Shown piece after piece: positions 1 to 7,887 of a stretch of 34,918 bases of DNA; the first letter of the stretch is position 1; each line of letters starts with the position of its first letter. Source of the DNA: Neobacillus citreus (lineage in GTDB: Bacteria; Bacillota; Bacilli; Bacillales; Cytobacillaceae); assembly GCF_018343545.2 (NCBI RefSeq), contig NZ_JAGYPE020000044.1, positions 16,239 to 51,156 on the forward strand, read 5' to 3'. Below the pieces are notes generated by a model. It had not been told where the DNA came from. It worked only from the letters and a program-made list of their open reading frames with translations, and did not search any database. Made by a program: the position numbers and the translations under genes.

Positions 1-1263
1 CTCCATGCAGGCATAGGTTGTACTAAAATTCTTTGCCCAGCACTGCTCTTTTTTAAAGCACGTTTGGCATGTCTTTTCGGTTACATGGCTCATGAAGTAA
101 TCCATTTCCCGCTCATCTTCATTTTCAACAGGAAATGCATCCGTTTGTGAAAAGCTTTTGGAGAGGGCATGAAAGACATTTGAAAATTGCGAAACCCTTT
201 GGGCCGTTACATCGCGCATTTTTCTCATATATTTTTGCTGCTCAGCCATATGCTCGGGTGTTCCGGGTATATACTTTGCCAGTCTGGAGGTTAAGCTTTG
301 GGGTGTTAATAGGAATAAACAAATAGCTGCCGCTGTTTCATAGATTGTCAACAGTAGTGAGCCGCCCCCTTCACCGTACATGCCAATTAGCAGGGTAGCG
401 ATAAACAAGCCGACTGATACACCAATCTTTTTCCCTTCCTTGAGAAGACCCCCTAAAACACCTGAGAAGGCTAATAGACTCATATGATAGAAACTCGACA
501 CACTTGCCAGGCTGAAAATTAGACCAGTGACAACTCCAACCGTTGATCCGACTGTTGCCCCTGCTATAAAAGAAAAGACGAGAACCAAATAACGGGACAA
601 GACATGTTCAAGCGATAGATCATAGACCTTCCAGCCAATCGTTCCCGTCATTATCGAAGCCAGCATGATGATCAAGCAGACGATTTCTTCTGTTTTTAAT
701 AGCTGCCTGCGTTTATTAGCCGTTAGCAGTGGAATGCTCTGCAGGAAAATCATCGTCAAAATAAAGGCAAGGCTGGCCTGAACCCCAACCATCATGACAT
801 CATAAAGGGTTATTGCTCGGGAGAGAATAAAGGCTTCAGCCAATTTCGAAAGCCCTAAAATAATCCCAACAAAAAAGGGCAGCGCTCTCATCTCATTGTT
901 CAACCATTTTTGACTGATACGGTAGATGAATAAGAACAGAAAAGTGACAATAAAGGTAAAGGCGGCATTTCCTAATGACAGGGTAGCAGCCCCTGTAACC
1001 AGTCCAATCAAGGCAAGCGGTGCCCGATCCTTTTTAATAAAATAAACAGCGGCAAAAAAGGGCAGACTAAACGGAGTCAGCTTTGCCAATATCAGGGCTC
1101 GTCCAAGTAAAAATCCTACGATTAATAATAGAAATCCTTTTTTAATGAAAAAGGACTCTAGCATAAATTGAAGCTTTTTAAATCCATAGTTCAAATTCCA
1201 TTTTGGCGTGTGAAGATTGACTTCCCCGATCGGTTCTATTAAACTCGCATTTGGCTTTTCCAT
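1..1263 (-). CDS. spoIIE: Stage II sporulation protein E (SpoIIE), N-terminal 421 residues, cut by window edge
   Basis: SpoIIE is the polar-septum membrane phosphatase that dephosphorylates SpoIIAA and so activates sigma-F in the forespore; it also interacts with FtsZ. The frame opens with ATG at 1263-1261 (MEKPNASLIEPIGEV) and stays open to base 1, so this is a partial gene of 421 codons where the family has about 820. Residues from about 35 to 320 form a long series of hydrophobic helices, matching the known ten-helix membrane region. The last residues visible include CQTCFKKEQCW and FSTTYACM, which match the central region of the family. The PP2C phosphatase domain lies outside the window. 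A Spo0A-type promoter with 21-base spacing lies upstream. The identification is confident. Confidence 0.96.
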   Translation of the reverse strand, partial: MEKPNASLIEPIGEVNLHTPKWNLNYGFKKLQFMLESFFIKKGFLLLIVGFLLGRALILAKLTPFSLPFFAAVYFIKKDRAPLALIGLVTGAATLSLGNAAFTFIVTFLFLFIYRISQKWLNNEMRALPFFVGIILGLSKLAEAFILSRAITLYDVMMVGVQASLAFILTMIFLQSIPLLTANKRRQLLKTEEIVCLIIMLASIMTGTIGWKVYDLSLEHVLSRYLVLVFSFIAGATVGSTVGVVTGLIFSLASVSSFYHMSLLAFSGVLGGLLKEGKKIGVSVGLFIATLLIGMYGEGGGSLLLTIYETAAAICLFLLTPQSLTSRLAKYIPGTPEHMAEQQKYMRKMRDVTAQRVSQFSNVFHALSKSFSQTDAFPVENEDEREMDYFMSHVTEKTCQTCFKKEQCWAKNFSTTYACME

Positions 1264-1298
1264 ATATCCACACTCCCGATTCATTATTGTTAGAATCT

Positions 1299-1363
1299 AT
1301 TATAAGTTTGCTAGATTTAAAAGTTTGTCAAAATAGTGAACGAGTTCAAAGAATCGTTCGACG
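1299..1363 (-). promoter_or_regulatory. spoIIE promoter with 21-base spacer and Spo0A boxes
   Basis: On the minus strand, TTGACA (1331-1326) is followed by exactly 21 bases and then TATAAT (1304-1299). This over-long spacing is the known hallmark of Spo0A-activated sigma-A promoters such as spoIIE and spoIIG. A Spo0A box, TTTGTCAAA on the plus strand, overlaps the -35 element. A second box-like sequence, CGTCGAA on the minus strand (1363-1357), lies upstream, one mismatch from TGTCGAA. Confidence 0.8.
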
Positions 1364-1446
1364 GTTTTCACTATTTTCATTCAAATAATATTATCTATCT
1401 TAATTTGCTGTCATTATTTCAAAGTTTTTAATATATATTGGTACAT

Positions 1447-1560
1447 AAATGAAAACTCGCCGATTGGCGAGTCCGATAGGACGAAGACAGAGGGGTAGTT
1501 GAATTTATGCGTTAAGAAAGTATAAAGCTTTCGACAGAAAGTTTATACTTTCTTATTAGC
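1447..1560. repeat. Structured intergenic repeat, copy A (114 bases)
   Basis: This is one of four related elements in the window. Read on the plus strand it holds hairpin 1, CTCGCC-GATT-GGCGAG. It then holds hairpin 2, GTCC-GATA-GGAC, which shares its first bases with hairpin 1. The conserved linker GTAGTTGAATTTATGCGTT follows. Last is a long hairpin, AAGAAAGTATAAA with TTTATACTTTCTT around an inner CTTTC-GACA-GAAAG, closing with ATTAGC. The element lies between the yabR terminator (three bases away) and the spoIIE promoter. It encodes no plausible protein. Confidence 0.9.
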
Positions 1561-1563
1561 TAA

Positions 1564-1594
1564 AAAAAGACAGGCCATTATGACCTGTCTTTTT
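1564..1594 (-). terminator. yabR terminator
   Basis: The arms AAAAAGACAGG and CCTGTCTTTTT form an 11-base-pair stem, followed on the minus strand by a T run. It lies 39 bases past the yabR stop and just before repeat copy A. Together with copy A and the spoIIE promoter it accounts for the 370-base gap between yabR and spoIIE. I found no tRNA there, although B. subtilis carries tRNA genes at this junction as I recall. Confidence 0.9.
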
Positions 1595-1633
1595 GTAAAG
1601 CCTGCTCTATTTGTTTAAAAAGTCTGCAGCAAG

Positions 1634-2068
1634 TTAACCCCGTCTAGCTCCTCTTCCTCCACGCTTGGACTCGGTGTGCCGCTTAAGGGAAGATAAACGA
1701 TCTTCACTGTCTTTTAAGAATCTTGCCATTTTTTGCTCGAAGGATTCCGGCCTATTATTATTACGATCGTTTGCCCTTCCCTGACGAGGACGTTGTGAAT
1801 GGGAATGCGAATGTTTTTTCTCTGGTTCCGGTCTATCTTTAGCCTTCTTAATGGATAGTCCAATCTTTCCGTCTTTCTCAACATTAAGAACCTTCACTTC
1901 AACCTGGTCGCCAACTTTAAGATGGTCATTAATATCTTTTACATAGTTGTCTGCGACCTCACTGATGTGAACGAGTCCTGTTGAACCATCCGGCAGCTCC
2001 ACAAACGCTCCGAAATTAGTAATGCCTGTCACCTTTCCCTGTAACTTGCTGCCTACTTCGATTGACAT
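1634..2068 (-). CDS. yabR: S1-domain RNA-binding protein YabR
   Basis: This is a 144-residue protein with one N-terminal S1 RNA-binding domain at about residues 1-75. It starts MSIEVGSKLQGKV and contains the typical GAFVELPDGSTGLVHISE. A charged, low-complexity tail rich in His, Arg, Asn and Lys follows, ending RGGRGARRG. The exact role is unknown; homologues are general-stress-type S1 proteins and RNA binding is inferred from the fold. The longer frame opening further upstream begins before the Shine-Dalgarno AAGGAGG, so I take the ATG at 2068, which leaves a rather long spacer of about 12 bases. It ends the divIC-proximal gene run and has its own terminator. Confidence 0.9.
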   Translation of the reverse strand: MSIEVGSKLQGKVTGITNFGAFVELPDGSTGLVHISEVADNYVKDINDHLKVGDQVEVKVLNVEKDGKIGLSIKKAKDRPEPEKKHSHSHSQRPRQGRANDRNNNRPESFEQKMARFLKDSEDRLSSLKRHTESKRGGRGARRG

Positions 2069-2161
2069 AAAAAAAATGTTCCTCCTTAAAAATTTAAAAA
2101 TCAACTTACTATATATTATACAGAAAGGGAAAATTGAGTGTCAATAACACTACTTATTGGT

Positions 2162-2545
2162 TCATTTTTCCTTCTTTTCGTCTGGAATATTAAAGATTAT
2201 TTCGTTCTTGTCCGAGAAAAAATACTCTTTGCGGGCAAGCTTCGCAATGTAATCATCATCATTTAATTTGACGATGTTCTCTTTTAATATCTTCTCTTGC
2301 TTTTTTAAATCTGCCAGCTGATGATTAAGCTTCCGCTTCTCCGCCACTTTCGCCTCCAAGATTCTTGTTTGGGAAAGATAACTGGATATCATAAAATAAG
2401 AAAGCAAACAGGCAAACACAAAAAACAGCGACAGCCTTCTGAGAAGCAGCTTTTTCCTGCGGGCTGATGCAATTTCAGCATATTCCTGCTGTTGGACATA
2501 AGCTGTTTGGATTTTTGATACTGCTTTTTGTCGTTCTGCTCCCAT
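2162..2545 (-). CDS. divIC: Cell division protein DivIC
   Basis: DivIC is a bitopic septum protein that forms a complex with FtsL and DivIB at the division site. The 127-residue protein has a basic cytoplasmic N-terminus and one membrane helix at about residues 38-57 (LSLFFVFACLLSYFMI). A coiled-coil stretch at about 60-100 (ILEAKVAEKRKLNHQL onwards) and a short C-terminal tail with LARKEYFFSDKNE complete the FtsB/DivIC pattern. The ATG at 2545 follows AAGGAAGGATATAA. It sits 12 bases after yabQ in the same direction, the conserved order in Bacillus, where division and sporulation genes are transcribed together. Confidence 0.95.
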   Translation of the reverse strand: MGAERQKAVSKIQTAYVQQQEYAEIASARRKKLLLRRLSLFFVFACLLSYFMISSYLSQTRILEAKVAEKRKLNHQLADLKKQEKILKENIVKLNDDDYIAKLARKEYFFSDKNEIIFNIPDEKKEK

Positions 2546-2557
2546 TTATATCCTTCC

Positions 2558-3190
2558 TTACTCTTTTCTTTTTCTCAACTTGTCCATCCACTTACTAATA
2601 TAATTCACGATTTCCTTGGATTTTCCTGCCGTTCTATTATATAACTTCTCGACGGATTTTTTAATACCTTTCGGCAAAAGTTTCCAAAAAACAAACAAAA
2701 TCTTCTTCACAATGACAAATAGCACGTTCAGGATATAAAGAAGGACCTTCCAAATAAATTTGACAAGGGATAATAACCCCCTGCCAAATGTTAATAGGAT
2801 GGCGATGACAAGCTGGATCAGTCCGACAATTGGTTTATAAATTAAGAGGAGGAAAGTTCTTTTTGTAAATTGGGAGACGGAGATGACAGTCTCAATCAAA
2901 AGCTCCAGGAGCCTCAGGTACATCGCTTTTAATAAGCTTTGATAGGCGGCGAAGCCACATAGAAGAGCAACAAAAATATAAAACCGCAATTCTCCGTTAT
3001 TCGCTAAAAATAACGCGTAAAATATTAGTAAGGCTTGAATCATCCAAAATAACAGATCATTTAAAAATACAATCCAGCCTTTTCGATGGGGCCTCTTTAA
3101 AAACCGATGGTACGTGTCAAGCATGGCGCCAAATAATGACCCCATGCCAATCATAGAAAGCATCGTCAGAAATTGCGCGGAAAGGGTCAT
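2558..3190 (-). CDS. yabQ: Spore cortex biosynthesis protein YabQ
   Basis: YabQ is a polytopic membrane protein made in the mother cell and needed for spore cortex formation in B. subtilis. The 210-residue product is strongly hydrophobic from residue 1 to about 165, with perhaps five or six membrane segments, and ends in a basic tail (MDKLRKRKE). The start ATG overlaps the last bases of yabP by four (ATGA-type junction), indicating translational coupling. The molecular function is not known; the call rests on position, length and membrane pattern typical of YabQ. Confidence 0.9.
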   Translation of the reverse strand: MTLSAQFLTMLSMIGMGSLFGAMLDTYHRFLKRPHRKGWIVFLNDLLFWMIQALLIFYALFLANNGELRFYIFVALLCGFAAYQSLLKAMYLRLLELLIETVISVSQFTKRTFLLLIYKPIVGLIQLVIAILLTFGRGLLSLVKFIWKVLLYILNVLFVIVKKILFVFWKLLPKGIKKSVEKLYNRTAGKSKEIVNYISKWMDKLRKRKE

Positions 3191-3489
3191 TTGAATAACT
3201 TGCTAAAGAATCCTTTAGCTTTCTCCCCATGGTGTTCATCAAGATAGACCAAATCGAATATTTTCCCTTTAATTGAAACGATTCCTTTTTCAACATCGAG
3301 GTTTTTCATTTGCAGGTTTTGTCCCTTGATCGCTAAAAAGCCCATTGAAGTTTCTAATAAAAACTCCTCATTATCAAAGCTTTCCACTTGCTTTACACCG
3401 GTAATATCTAGAAGCTTTCTCCCTCTCATAATCACATCATGGTCAGGAATACTGCTTTTAGCAGGAGTATTATCATAATATTGGCTCAT
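3187..3489 (-). CDS. yabP: Sporulation protein YabP
   Basis: YabP belongs to the YabP/YqfC family of small sporulation proteins, required in B. subtilis for cortex formation and made under sigma-E. The 100-residue sequence shows the family core: a DHDVIMRGRKLLDITGVKQVESFDNEEF-type region followed by GFLAIKGQNL and MKNLDVEKGIVSIKG, which predicts an all-beta fold. It overlaps yabQ by four bases. I found no convincing sigma-E promoter in the 113 bases upstream. The biochemical role is unknown. Confidence 0.92.
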   Translation of the reverse strand: MSQYYDNTPAKSSIPDHDVIMRGRKLLDITGVKQVESFDNEEFLLETSMGFLAIKGQNLQMKNLDVEKGIVSIKGKIFDLVYLDEHHGEKAKGFFSKLFK

Positions 3490-3509
3490 CCTTCATCCCT
3501 CACAATCAT

Positions 3510-3545
3510 TTGTCCAGCTTCAGCGCCAAGGCGCTTGAGCTTTTC
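3510..3545. repeat. Palindromic intergenic fragment between yabP and rqcP
   Basis: Plus-strand AGCTTCAGCGCC and GGCGCTTGAGCT can fold back on each other with one mismatch and one wobble, and the arms lie only two bases apart. From memory, similar CCAGCTTCAGCGCC-type fragments recur between genes in many Bacillaceae. There is only one copy in this window, so its status as a repeat is unproven. Confidence 0.4.
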
Positions 3546-3602
3546 TATTTGTACAACCTTTTTGTACATTTCTATGTGTGAGGTAAAAGAATTAGAACAT
3601 CA

Positions 3603-3881
3603 TTAGTCGTTTTGCTCCTCGGAATAGCCAACGCGTTCTTCTTTTAGAATTGTATACATTTCCGCTGCTTCTTCCTTACGGGTAGTCTCCTGAATTCGTT
3701 CAATTTTGACGGTAATTCTCCTAGGGCCGAGGCGGAGTGTTAATTCATCTCCGACCTTTACCGTGGAACTTGCCTTTGCTTCCTTGCCGTTGATTTCAAT
3801 TCTTCCTTGGTCTGACACTTCTTTTGCCAGCGTTCTTCTTTTAATTAACCTTGATACCTTTAAAAATTTATCTAAGCGCAT
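3603..3881 (-). CDS. rqcP: RNA-binding S4-domain protein RqcP (YabO, Hsp15-like)
   Basis: RqcP is a small S4-domain protein that works with RqcH on stalled 50S subunits during ribosome quality control, supporting C-terminal alanine tailing of stalled peptides. The 92-residue product starts MRLDKFLKVSRLIKRRTLAKE, the classic S4 motif, followed by the GRIEINGKEAKASSTVKVGD loop. Length agrees with the family (about 86-90). It lies 77 bases downstream of yabN in the conserved order. Older annotations call it HslR or Hsp15. Confidence 0.94.
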   Translation of the reverse strand: MRLDKFLKVSRLIKRRTLAKEVSDQGRIEINGKEAKASSTVKVGDELTLRLGPRRITVKIERIQETTRKEEAAEMYTILKEERVGYSEEQND

Positions 3882-3932
3882 GTTAACTCTACCCCTTCTA
3901 AAACCCCTTAAATTTTAGGTTAATTCCAGCAT

Positions 3933-3961
3933 TGATGCATGAGAACCGTCCCCATGCATCA
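3933..3961. repeat. Short palindrome with AGAACCGTCCC loop at the yabN stop
   Basis: The arms TGATGCATG (3933-3941) and CATGCATCA (3953-3961) pair perfectly over nine bases around AGAACCGTCCC. The yabN stop codon lies inside the right arm. No T run follows in either direction, so it does not look like a terminator. A related core (GTGAACAGTCCCC on the minus strand) occurs at 13534-13546. Confidence 0.6.
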
Positions 3962-5437
3962 TAGCCCTTTTAATTTTGCCTCATCCCAGTATTGATCCAA
4001 TTCCTTTAGGGAATGGGCTTCGATCGCTTTTCCGCTCATTTTTACCTTCTCTTCAATGTACTGAAAACGCCGGATAAACTTTTCATTTGTTGCAAACAAA
4101 GCTTCTTCCGGATTAATTTTTAAAAATCGGGCTACATTGACAAACGCAAACAATAAATCGCCGAATTCTTTATTTGCACGGGCACGGCCTTCTTCCGTTC
4201 CATCAAGTTCGGCAATAAATTCATCCAGCTCCTCTTTAACTTTCTCCAAAGCAGGGCCGATTTCCTTCCAATCAAAGCCCACCTTTGCCGCTTTCTTTTG
4301 GAGCTCATAGGCACGCAGCAGATTAGGCAGGGCCAGCGAAACTCCAGCAAGCAAGGAGACATCAGCGAGTTCCTCCCCTTTTTCCTGCTTCTTAATCTCC
4401 TGCCAATTCTTTACCACCTCATCGGCATTGGTCGCTTCAGCATTTCCAAAAACATGAGGATGGCGGCGGACCATCTTCGCGGACAAGCCTTCAATCACAT
4501 CCTCAATGGAAAAATATCCATCATCCTCGCCAATTTGCGCGTGCAGCATAACCTGCAACAGAACATCTCCCAATTCTTCGATGAGATGGTCAATATCCTC
4601 GCTATTAATCGCCTCAATCACTTCATACGTTTCTTCAATTAAATATTTCTTTAATGACTCATGGGTTTGTTCTTTATCCCATGGGCAGCCATTTGGTCCC
4701 CTCAAGACGGCAATAATGTTGCGCAGCTTGGGGAAGGTTCTCCATAAAATTTCTTCCTCCTGTACTGGAGGAACATAGATGGACCTTAAATTATCAATAG
4801 ATAAATTCCGGTCTAATTCATATAAAGGTACTTTCATAATTGACTCTTCCTGACTGCCTGCTGCCGAGACAATATATACCTCATAATCATCCGGGAGCTG
4901 CTCCATTAAGGTTAATTTCACATTCGAAGCAACAAAGGCATCATAAACCTGGCTGATGATGATATGCTGGTCTATTTGGATCTGGCCAGCCTGAAGCGAA
5001 GTGCCGTCTAACAGCTGAAACCCGTCAATGGGGTCAATTTTTAAAGAAGTGAATAAGGCATCGATAAAGCTTTGACCTCCGACAATGATAATTTCAACCC
5101 CGGCCTTTGCCCCATTTTCCAAAAGAATTTGAACCGTCCGCTCTGCCACAAGGGGATGCCCCGGCACAGCATAGGTTACTGATTCTGATTCCGATTGCGC
5201 CTTCTCCAGCAAGGTTTCGGCAATTTCCTGATAGACATCCTCAAACTGCTCATGCTTTTCATACACGGAATCAAACGAAGTATAAACCATTCCTTCTTTT
5301 ACTAACTGTGCGACTACCGGATGCTCCTTTGTTCGTAAAAAAAGCCGCCGTCCTTTAATAAGTTTTCGATATACGCCGACCTGCAGCTGCTCCAGGTCGC
5401 CCGCACCTAAGCCGACAATTTCAATTTTTTTCGCCAT
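3959..5437 (-). CDS. yabN: Fused SAM-methylase-like and MazG pyrophosphohydrolase YabN
   Basis: YabN joins an N-terminal tetrapyrrole-methylase-type domain to a C-terminal MazG nucleoside-triphosphate pyrophosphohydrolase; the MazG part is thought to clear non-canonical nucleotides. The 492-residue protein begins MAKKIEIVGLGAGDLEQLQ, has VPGHPLVAERTVQ at about 95-107, and an IIIVGGQSFIDALF stretch. The MazG half starts near residue 235 with RGPNGCPWDKEQTHESL. Its metal ligands are in LIEETYEVIEAI and LIEELGDVLLQ. A second MazG-like repeat follows further on. I chose the ATG at 5437: it follows the yabM stop by one base (TAA-T-ATG), whereas the longer frame would overlap yabM deeply. Confidence 0.93.
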   Translation of the reverse strand: MAKKIEIVGLGAGDLEQLQVGVYRKLIKGRRLFLRTKEHPVVAQLVKEGMVYTSFDSVYEKHEQFEDVYQEIAETLLEKAQSESESVTYAVPGHPLVAERTVQILLENGAKAGVEIIIVGGQSFIDALFTSLKIDPIDGFQLLDGTSLQAGQIQIDQHIIISQVYDAFVASNVKLTLMEQLPDDYEVYIVSAAGSQEESIMKVPLYELDRNLSIDNLRSIYVPPVQEEEILWRTFPKLRNIIAVLRGPNGCPWDKEQTHESLKKYLIEETYEVIEAINSEDIDHLIEELGDVLLQVMLHAQIGEDDGYFSIEDVIEGLSAKMVRRHPHVFGNAEATNADEVVKNWQEIKKQEKGEELADVSLLAGVSLALPNLLRAYELQKKAAKVGFDWKEIGPALEKVKEELDEFIAELDGTEEGRARANKEFGDLLFAFVNVARFLKINPEEALFATNEKFIRRFQYIEEKVKMSGKAIEAHSLKELDQYWDEAKLKGL

Positions 5438-5438
5438 A

Positions 5439-7061
5439 TTATCTTCGATCCTTTCGAGCCATAAAATGAATGAGTTTGCTGCCAAACGGGAAAAGGGCAA
5501 GCTCTTCCTCAAGAAAAGTGCGTCCTCTAATAATAATCAACGTAAATAGAATTCCACCGGAAAATACCGCACTTAAAGACTGGATAGCTGCACCAAAGCG
5601 GCTTAATCCGAGTGGTTCTAATAGATGTTCCGCCAGAAACAGCCAGCCTTTCAAAAATAGAACCATAGCTAGCGCCGCAAAAAAAACAGTCCCTATTAAG
5701 CGAAGATGAAAAAGCGGGATGGCTGCTATTTTTTTAAAATGAATAATTAATAAAATGATAATAATGCCAAGCGACAACAAAGTAGAAAGAGCTGCCCCCA
5801 TTGTTCCTAACATTGGTACGAATATCATATTTAGTACATACTTAACGGGAAATATTGCAGCTACCGCCAAAGCTGGAAGGGCAAAACTGCCTAATCCCTG
5901 GAGAATGGCGACAATTGTTGCAATCAATGATGTAAACAAAATAACAAAACTAAGCATCCCTAAAACATCTGAACCATAATCATTCTCAAACAGCATAGTG
6001 TTGGCCGGGCGAATAATCGCCCATAATCCAGCCGAAGCCCCTACGCCAATAACGATACTTACCTTTAGCGCCAATTGAATTTTGTGTTGTAAAAATTCCG
6101 GCTTGGAAGCAAGCCTCTCGCGGCTGATCAACGGCACCAGCGTTAATGACATCGAAGAAGCTGCAATCGTTCCCAGCTGGATGAGCGGCTGGCCGCGGTC
6201 AAAGATTCCTTTTAAGCTTTTTGCCATATCCCCGGGGGTTCCATTTGAAACGAGCAGAGAATAGAGGTTTAAAGAATCCGCCATTTGAATAAAAATCATC
6301 AGCATGCCGCTGACACAAATAGTAAGTCCTTGAAACGTGAGCGCCTTAAAAATCCGCTTTACCTGAAGGGCGCTCGTCTTTAAATTCCCTTTATTTGGTT
6401 CCATTAGTTTCCATTCTTTACGAATCCACAAGAACATAAACAAAATAAGGCCTGAAACCAAACTGCCTGTAATCGACCCAAACATTGCTCCCCCGCCGAC
6501 AAGATAGAGGGAAACCCCTTTTTCCATTAATATCCATGATAGAAAAAGAATCGTAACAACGCGGATTGTTTGTTCTGCCACTTGAGATAAAGCGGTCGGT
6601 ACCATATCTCCTTTTCCCTGATAATAGCCCCGCAAAACGGAGACAAATGGAAAGGTTAAAAAAACGATCGAAACCACCCGGATGATGACGGCCAGATGAG
6701 GATCCTTCATCCAAAGAGACAGCTGGCTGGCCCCAAAATAAAGAACAATAAAACAAAGAAGACCGAATATCTGCAAATAGATAAACGATAAAAAAAGAAG
6801 AAGGCGTGATTTTTCCTGGTCGCCTTTTTCCAGCAGCTCAGCATACAGCTTTGATATGACAACCGGAAATCCGGTAGTAGAAAGAACAACAGCCACCCCG
6901 TAAAAGGGATAAACCTGCTGATATATGTAAAACCCGATATCCCCGACAATGTTTTGAAAGGGAATACGGTAAAAGGCACTTAAAATTTTGGTGATCAGTG
7001 CCGATAAAGCTAAAATAAAGGCCCCTTTAAACACAGCCTTTGAAGGATTGATATTTTTCAC
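5439..7061 (-). CDS. yabM: Polysaccharide-type flippase YabM (SpoVB/MurJ-like, MOP superfamily)
   Basis: This 540-residue integral membrane protein has about 14 predicted helices and belongs to the MOP exporter superfamily of lipid-linked oligosaccharide flippases that includes MurJ and SpoVB. Family signatures include FKGAFILALSALITKIL at the N-terminus and DIGFYIYQQVYPFYG. In B. subtilis, YabM is one of several SpoVB-like paralogues and its own role is not settled. The start is GTG at 7061 with AGGTGA five bases upstream. It lies between repeat copy B and yabN. A TATAAT on the minus strand just past the repeat (about 7101-7096) could be its promoter -10, but I see no good -35. Confidence 0.9.
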   Translation of the reverse strand: MKNINPSKAVFKGAFILALSALITKILSAFYRIPFQNIVGDIGFYIYQQVYPFYGVAVVLSTTGFPVVISKLYAELLEKGDQEKSRLLLFLSFIYLQIFGLLCFIVLYFGASQLSLWMKDPHLAVIIRVVSIVFLTFPFVSVLRGYYQGKGDMVPTALSQVAEQTIRVVTILFLSWILMEKGVSLYLVGGGAMFGSITGSLVSGLILFMFLWIRKEWKLMEPNKGNLKTSALQVKRIFKALTFQGLTICVSGMLMIFIQMADSLNLYSLLVSNGTPGDMAKSLKGIFDRGQPLIQLGTIAASSMSLTLVPLISRERLASKPEFLQHKIQLALKVSIVIGVGASAGLWAIIRPANTMLFENDYGSDVLGMLSFVILFTSLIATIVAILQGLGSFALPALAVAAIFPVKYVLNMIFVPMLGTMGAALSTLLSLGIIIILLIIHFKKIAAIPLFHLRLIGTVFFAALAMVLFLKGWLFLAEHLLEPLGLSRFGAAIQSLSAVFSGGILFTLIIIRGRTFLEEELALFPFGSKLIHFMARKDRR

Positions 7062-7099
7062 AGTTTCACCTGCCTAATAAGCATACGCGGAATCATTAT

Positions 7100-7211
7100 A
7101 AATGAAAACTCGTCGATTGGCGAGTCCGATAGGACGGTTCATGAGACGTAGTTGAATTTATGCGTTAAGAAAGGGTGAAATTTTGTAAAAATTTCACTCC
7201 TTTTTATTAGC
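7100..7211. repeat. Structured intergenic repeat, copy B (112 bases, stem replaced)
   Basis: This copy matches A and C at both ends: AAATGAAAACTCG at the left, GTAGTTGAATTTATGCGTTAAG in the middle and TTATTAGC at the right. Hairpin 1 has one change giving a G-T pair (CTCGTC-GATT-GGCGAG). The terminal stem is almost wholly different (AAAGGGTGAAATTTT against AAAATTTCACTCCTTT) yet still pairs along its length. The segment after hairpin 2 is also diverged. It begins one base from the spoVT terminator and precedes yabM. Confidence 0.88.
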
Positions 7212-7212
7212 A

Positions 7213-7252
7213 AACATTAAAAAAGGCAGCGCTGGCTGCCTTTTTTAATGTT
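7213..7252 (-). terminator. spoVT terminator
   Basis: The left arm 7213-7230 and right arm 7235-7252 form a perfect 18-base-pair stem (core AAAAAAGGCAGC / GCTGCCTTTTTT) with loop GCTG. It lies ten bases past the spoVT stop and is symmetrical enough to work in both directions. Confidence 0.93.
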
Positions 7253-7262
7253 ATACCGCATT

Positions 7263-7799
7263 TTATTGCTCCATTTGTCTAGCGAGGAAACCTGCGGCCG
7301 TTTCAACTGCCTTTTGTTCAACCTCACCAAGGGAGCCTTCCTTTGAAAAAATGATAACTGCCCCAATCGGGTCGCCATTTGCAATTATTGGCCCGATTGT
7401 ATAAGATGTTACTGGTTCGTCGTTACCCTCAACCAAGGCAACATCGCCCTGCTGGGTACTGAGCATGGAGTTGCGATCCTCCATTGTTTTCTCGACTAAA
7501 TCACTGATATTTTTATTTAAATAATCTTTCTTAGAACCGCCTGCAACAGCAATATACGCATCTCTATCACAAATTAAAACAGGATTACCGAGGCTGTCAA
7601 ATAGGGCTTCAGCATATTCTTTGGCAAAATCGCTTAATTCGCTGATTGGTGAATACTTCTTTAAAATGACTTCTCCATCCCGGTCCACGAAGATCTCTAA
7701 CGGATCCCCTTCACGGATACGCAGCGTTCTGCGTATTTCTTTAGGAATTACAACACGACCCAAATCATCGATTCGACGAACTATTCCAGTTGCTTTCAT
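7263..7799 (-). CDS. spoVT: Forespore transcription regulator SpoVT
   Basis: SpoVT is the AbrB-family regulator of sigma-G-dependent genes in the forespore, acting as activator or repressor depending on the promoter. The 178-residue protein has an N-terminal swapped-hairpin DNA-binding domain (MKATGIVRRIDDLGRVVIPKE, residues 1-50) closely like AbrB in this same window. A C-terminal GAF-like domain follows (about 55-178, ending FLARQMEQ). I chose the ATG at 7799, preceded by GTGAGG; a longer frame adds 12 residues that are absent from the family. A sigma-G-type promoter lies about 90 bases upstream. Confidence 0.96.
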   Translation of the reverse strand: MKATGIVRRIDDLGRVVIPKEIRRTLRIREGDPLEIFVDRDGEVILKKYSPISELSDFAKEYAEALFDSLGNPVLICDRDAYIAVAGGSKKDYLNKNISDLVEKTMEDRNSMLSTQQGDVALVEGNDEPVTSYTIGPIIANGDPIGAVIIFSKEGSLGEVEQKAVETAAGFLARQMEQ

Positions 7800-7887
7800 C
7801 CAATGTTGCCTCACTTTCATCTGATGATTTTTCAACTTGGTGAGTGACTTAATTTCCTTTAATTGAAATCATCACCAACTTTGAACT

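Noticed and set aside
135..326. Plus-strand 63-codon frame at the left edge
   Set aside because: It is antisense to the spoIIE reading frame, which has clear family residues here.
1264..1446. tRNA genes expected next to spoIIE
   Set aside because: No cloverleaf, TTC-type T-loop or CCA end was found; the space holds only the promoter and repeat.
1466..1490. Hammerhead-ribozyme-like GA-stem-GAA arrangement in the repeats (GAGTCC-GATA-GGACGAA)
   Set aside because: The essential CUGANGA core is not present (TTGGCGA instead), copy B loses GAA, and the same bases are needed for hairpin 1.
4132..4778. Open frames on either strand inside yabN
   Set aside because: They are shadow frames of a well-supported gene and lack ribosome-binding sites and recognisable domains.
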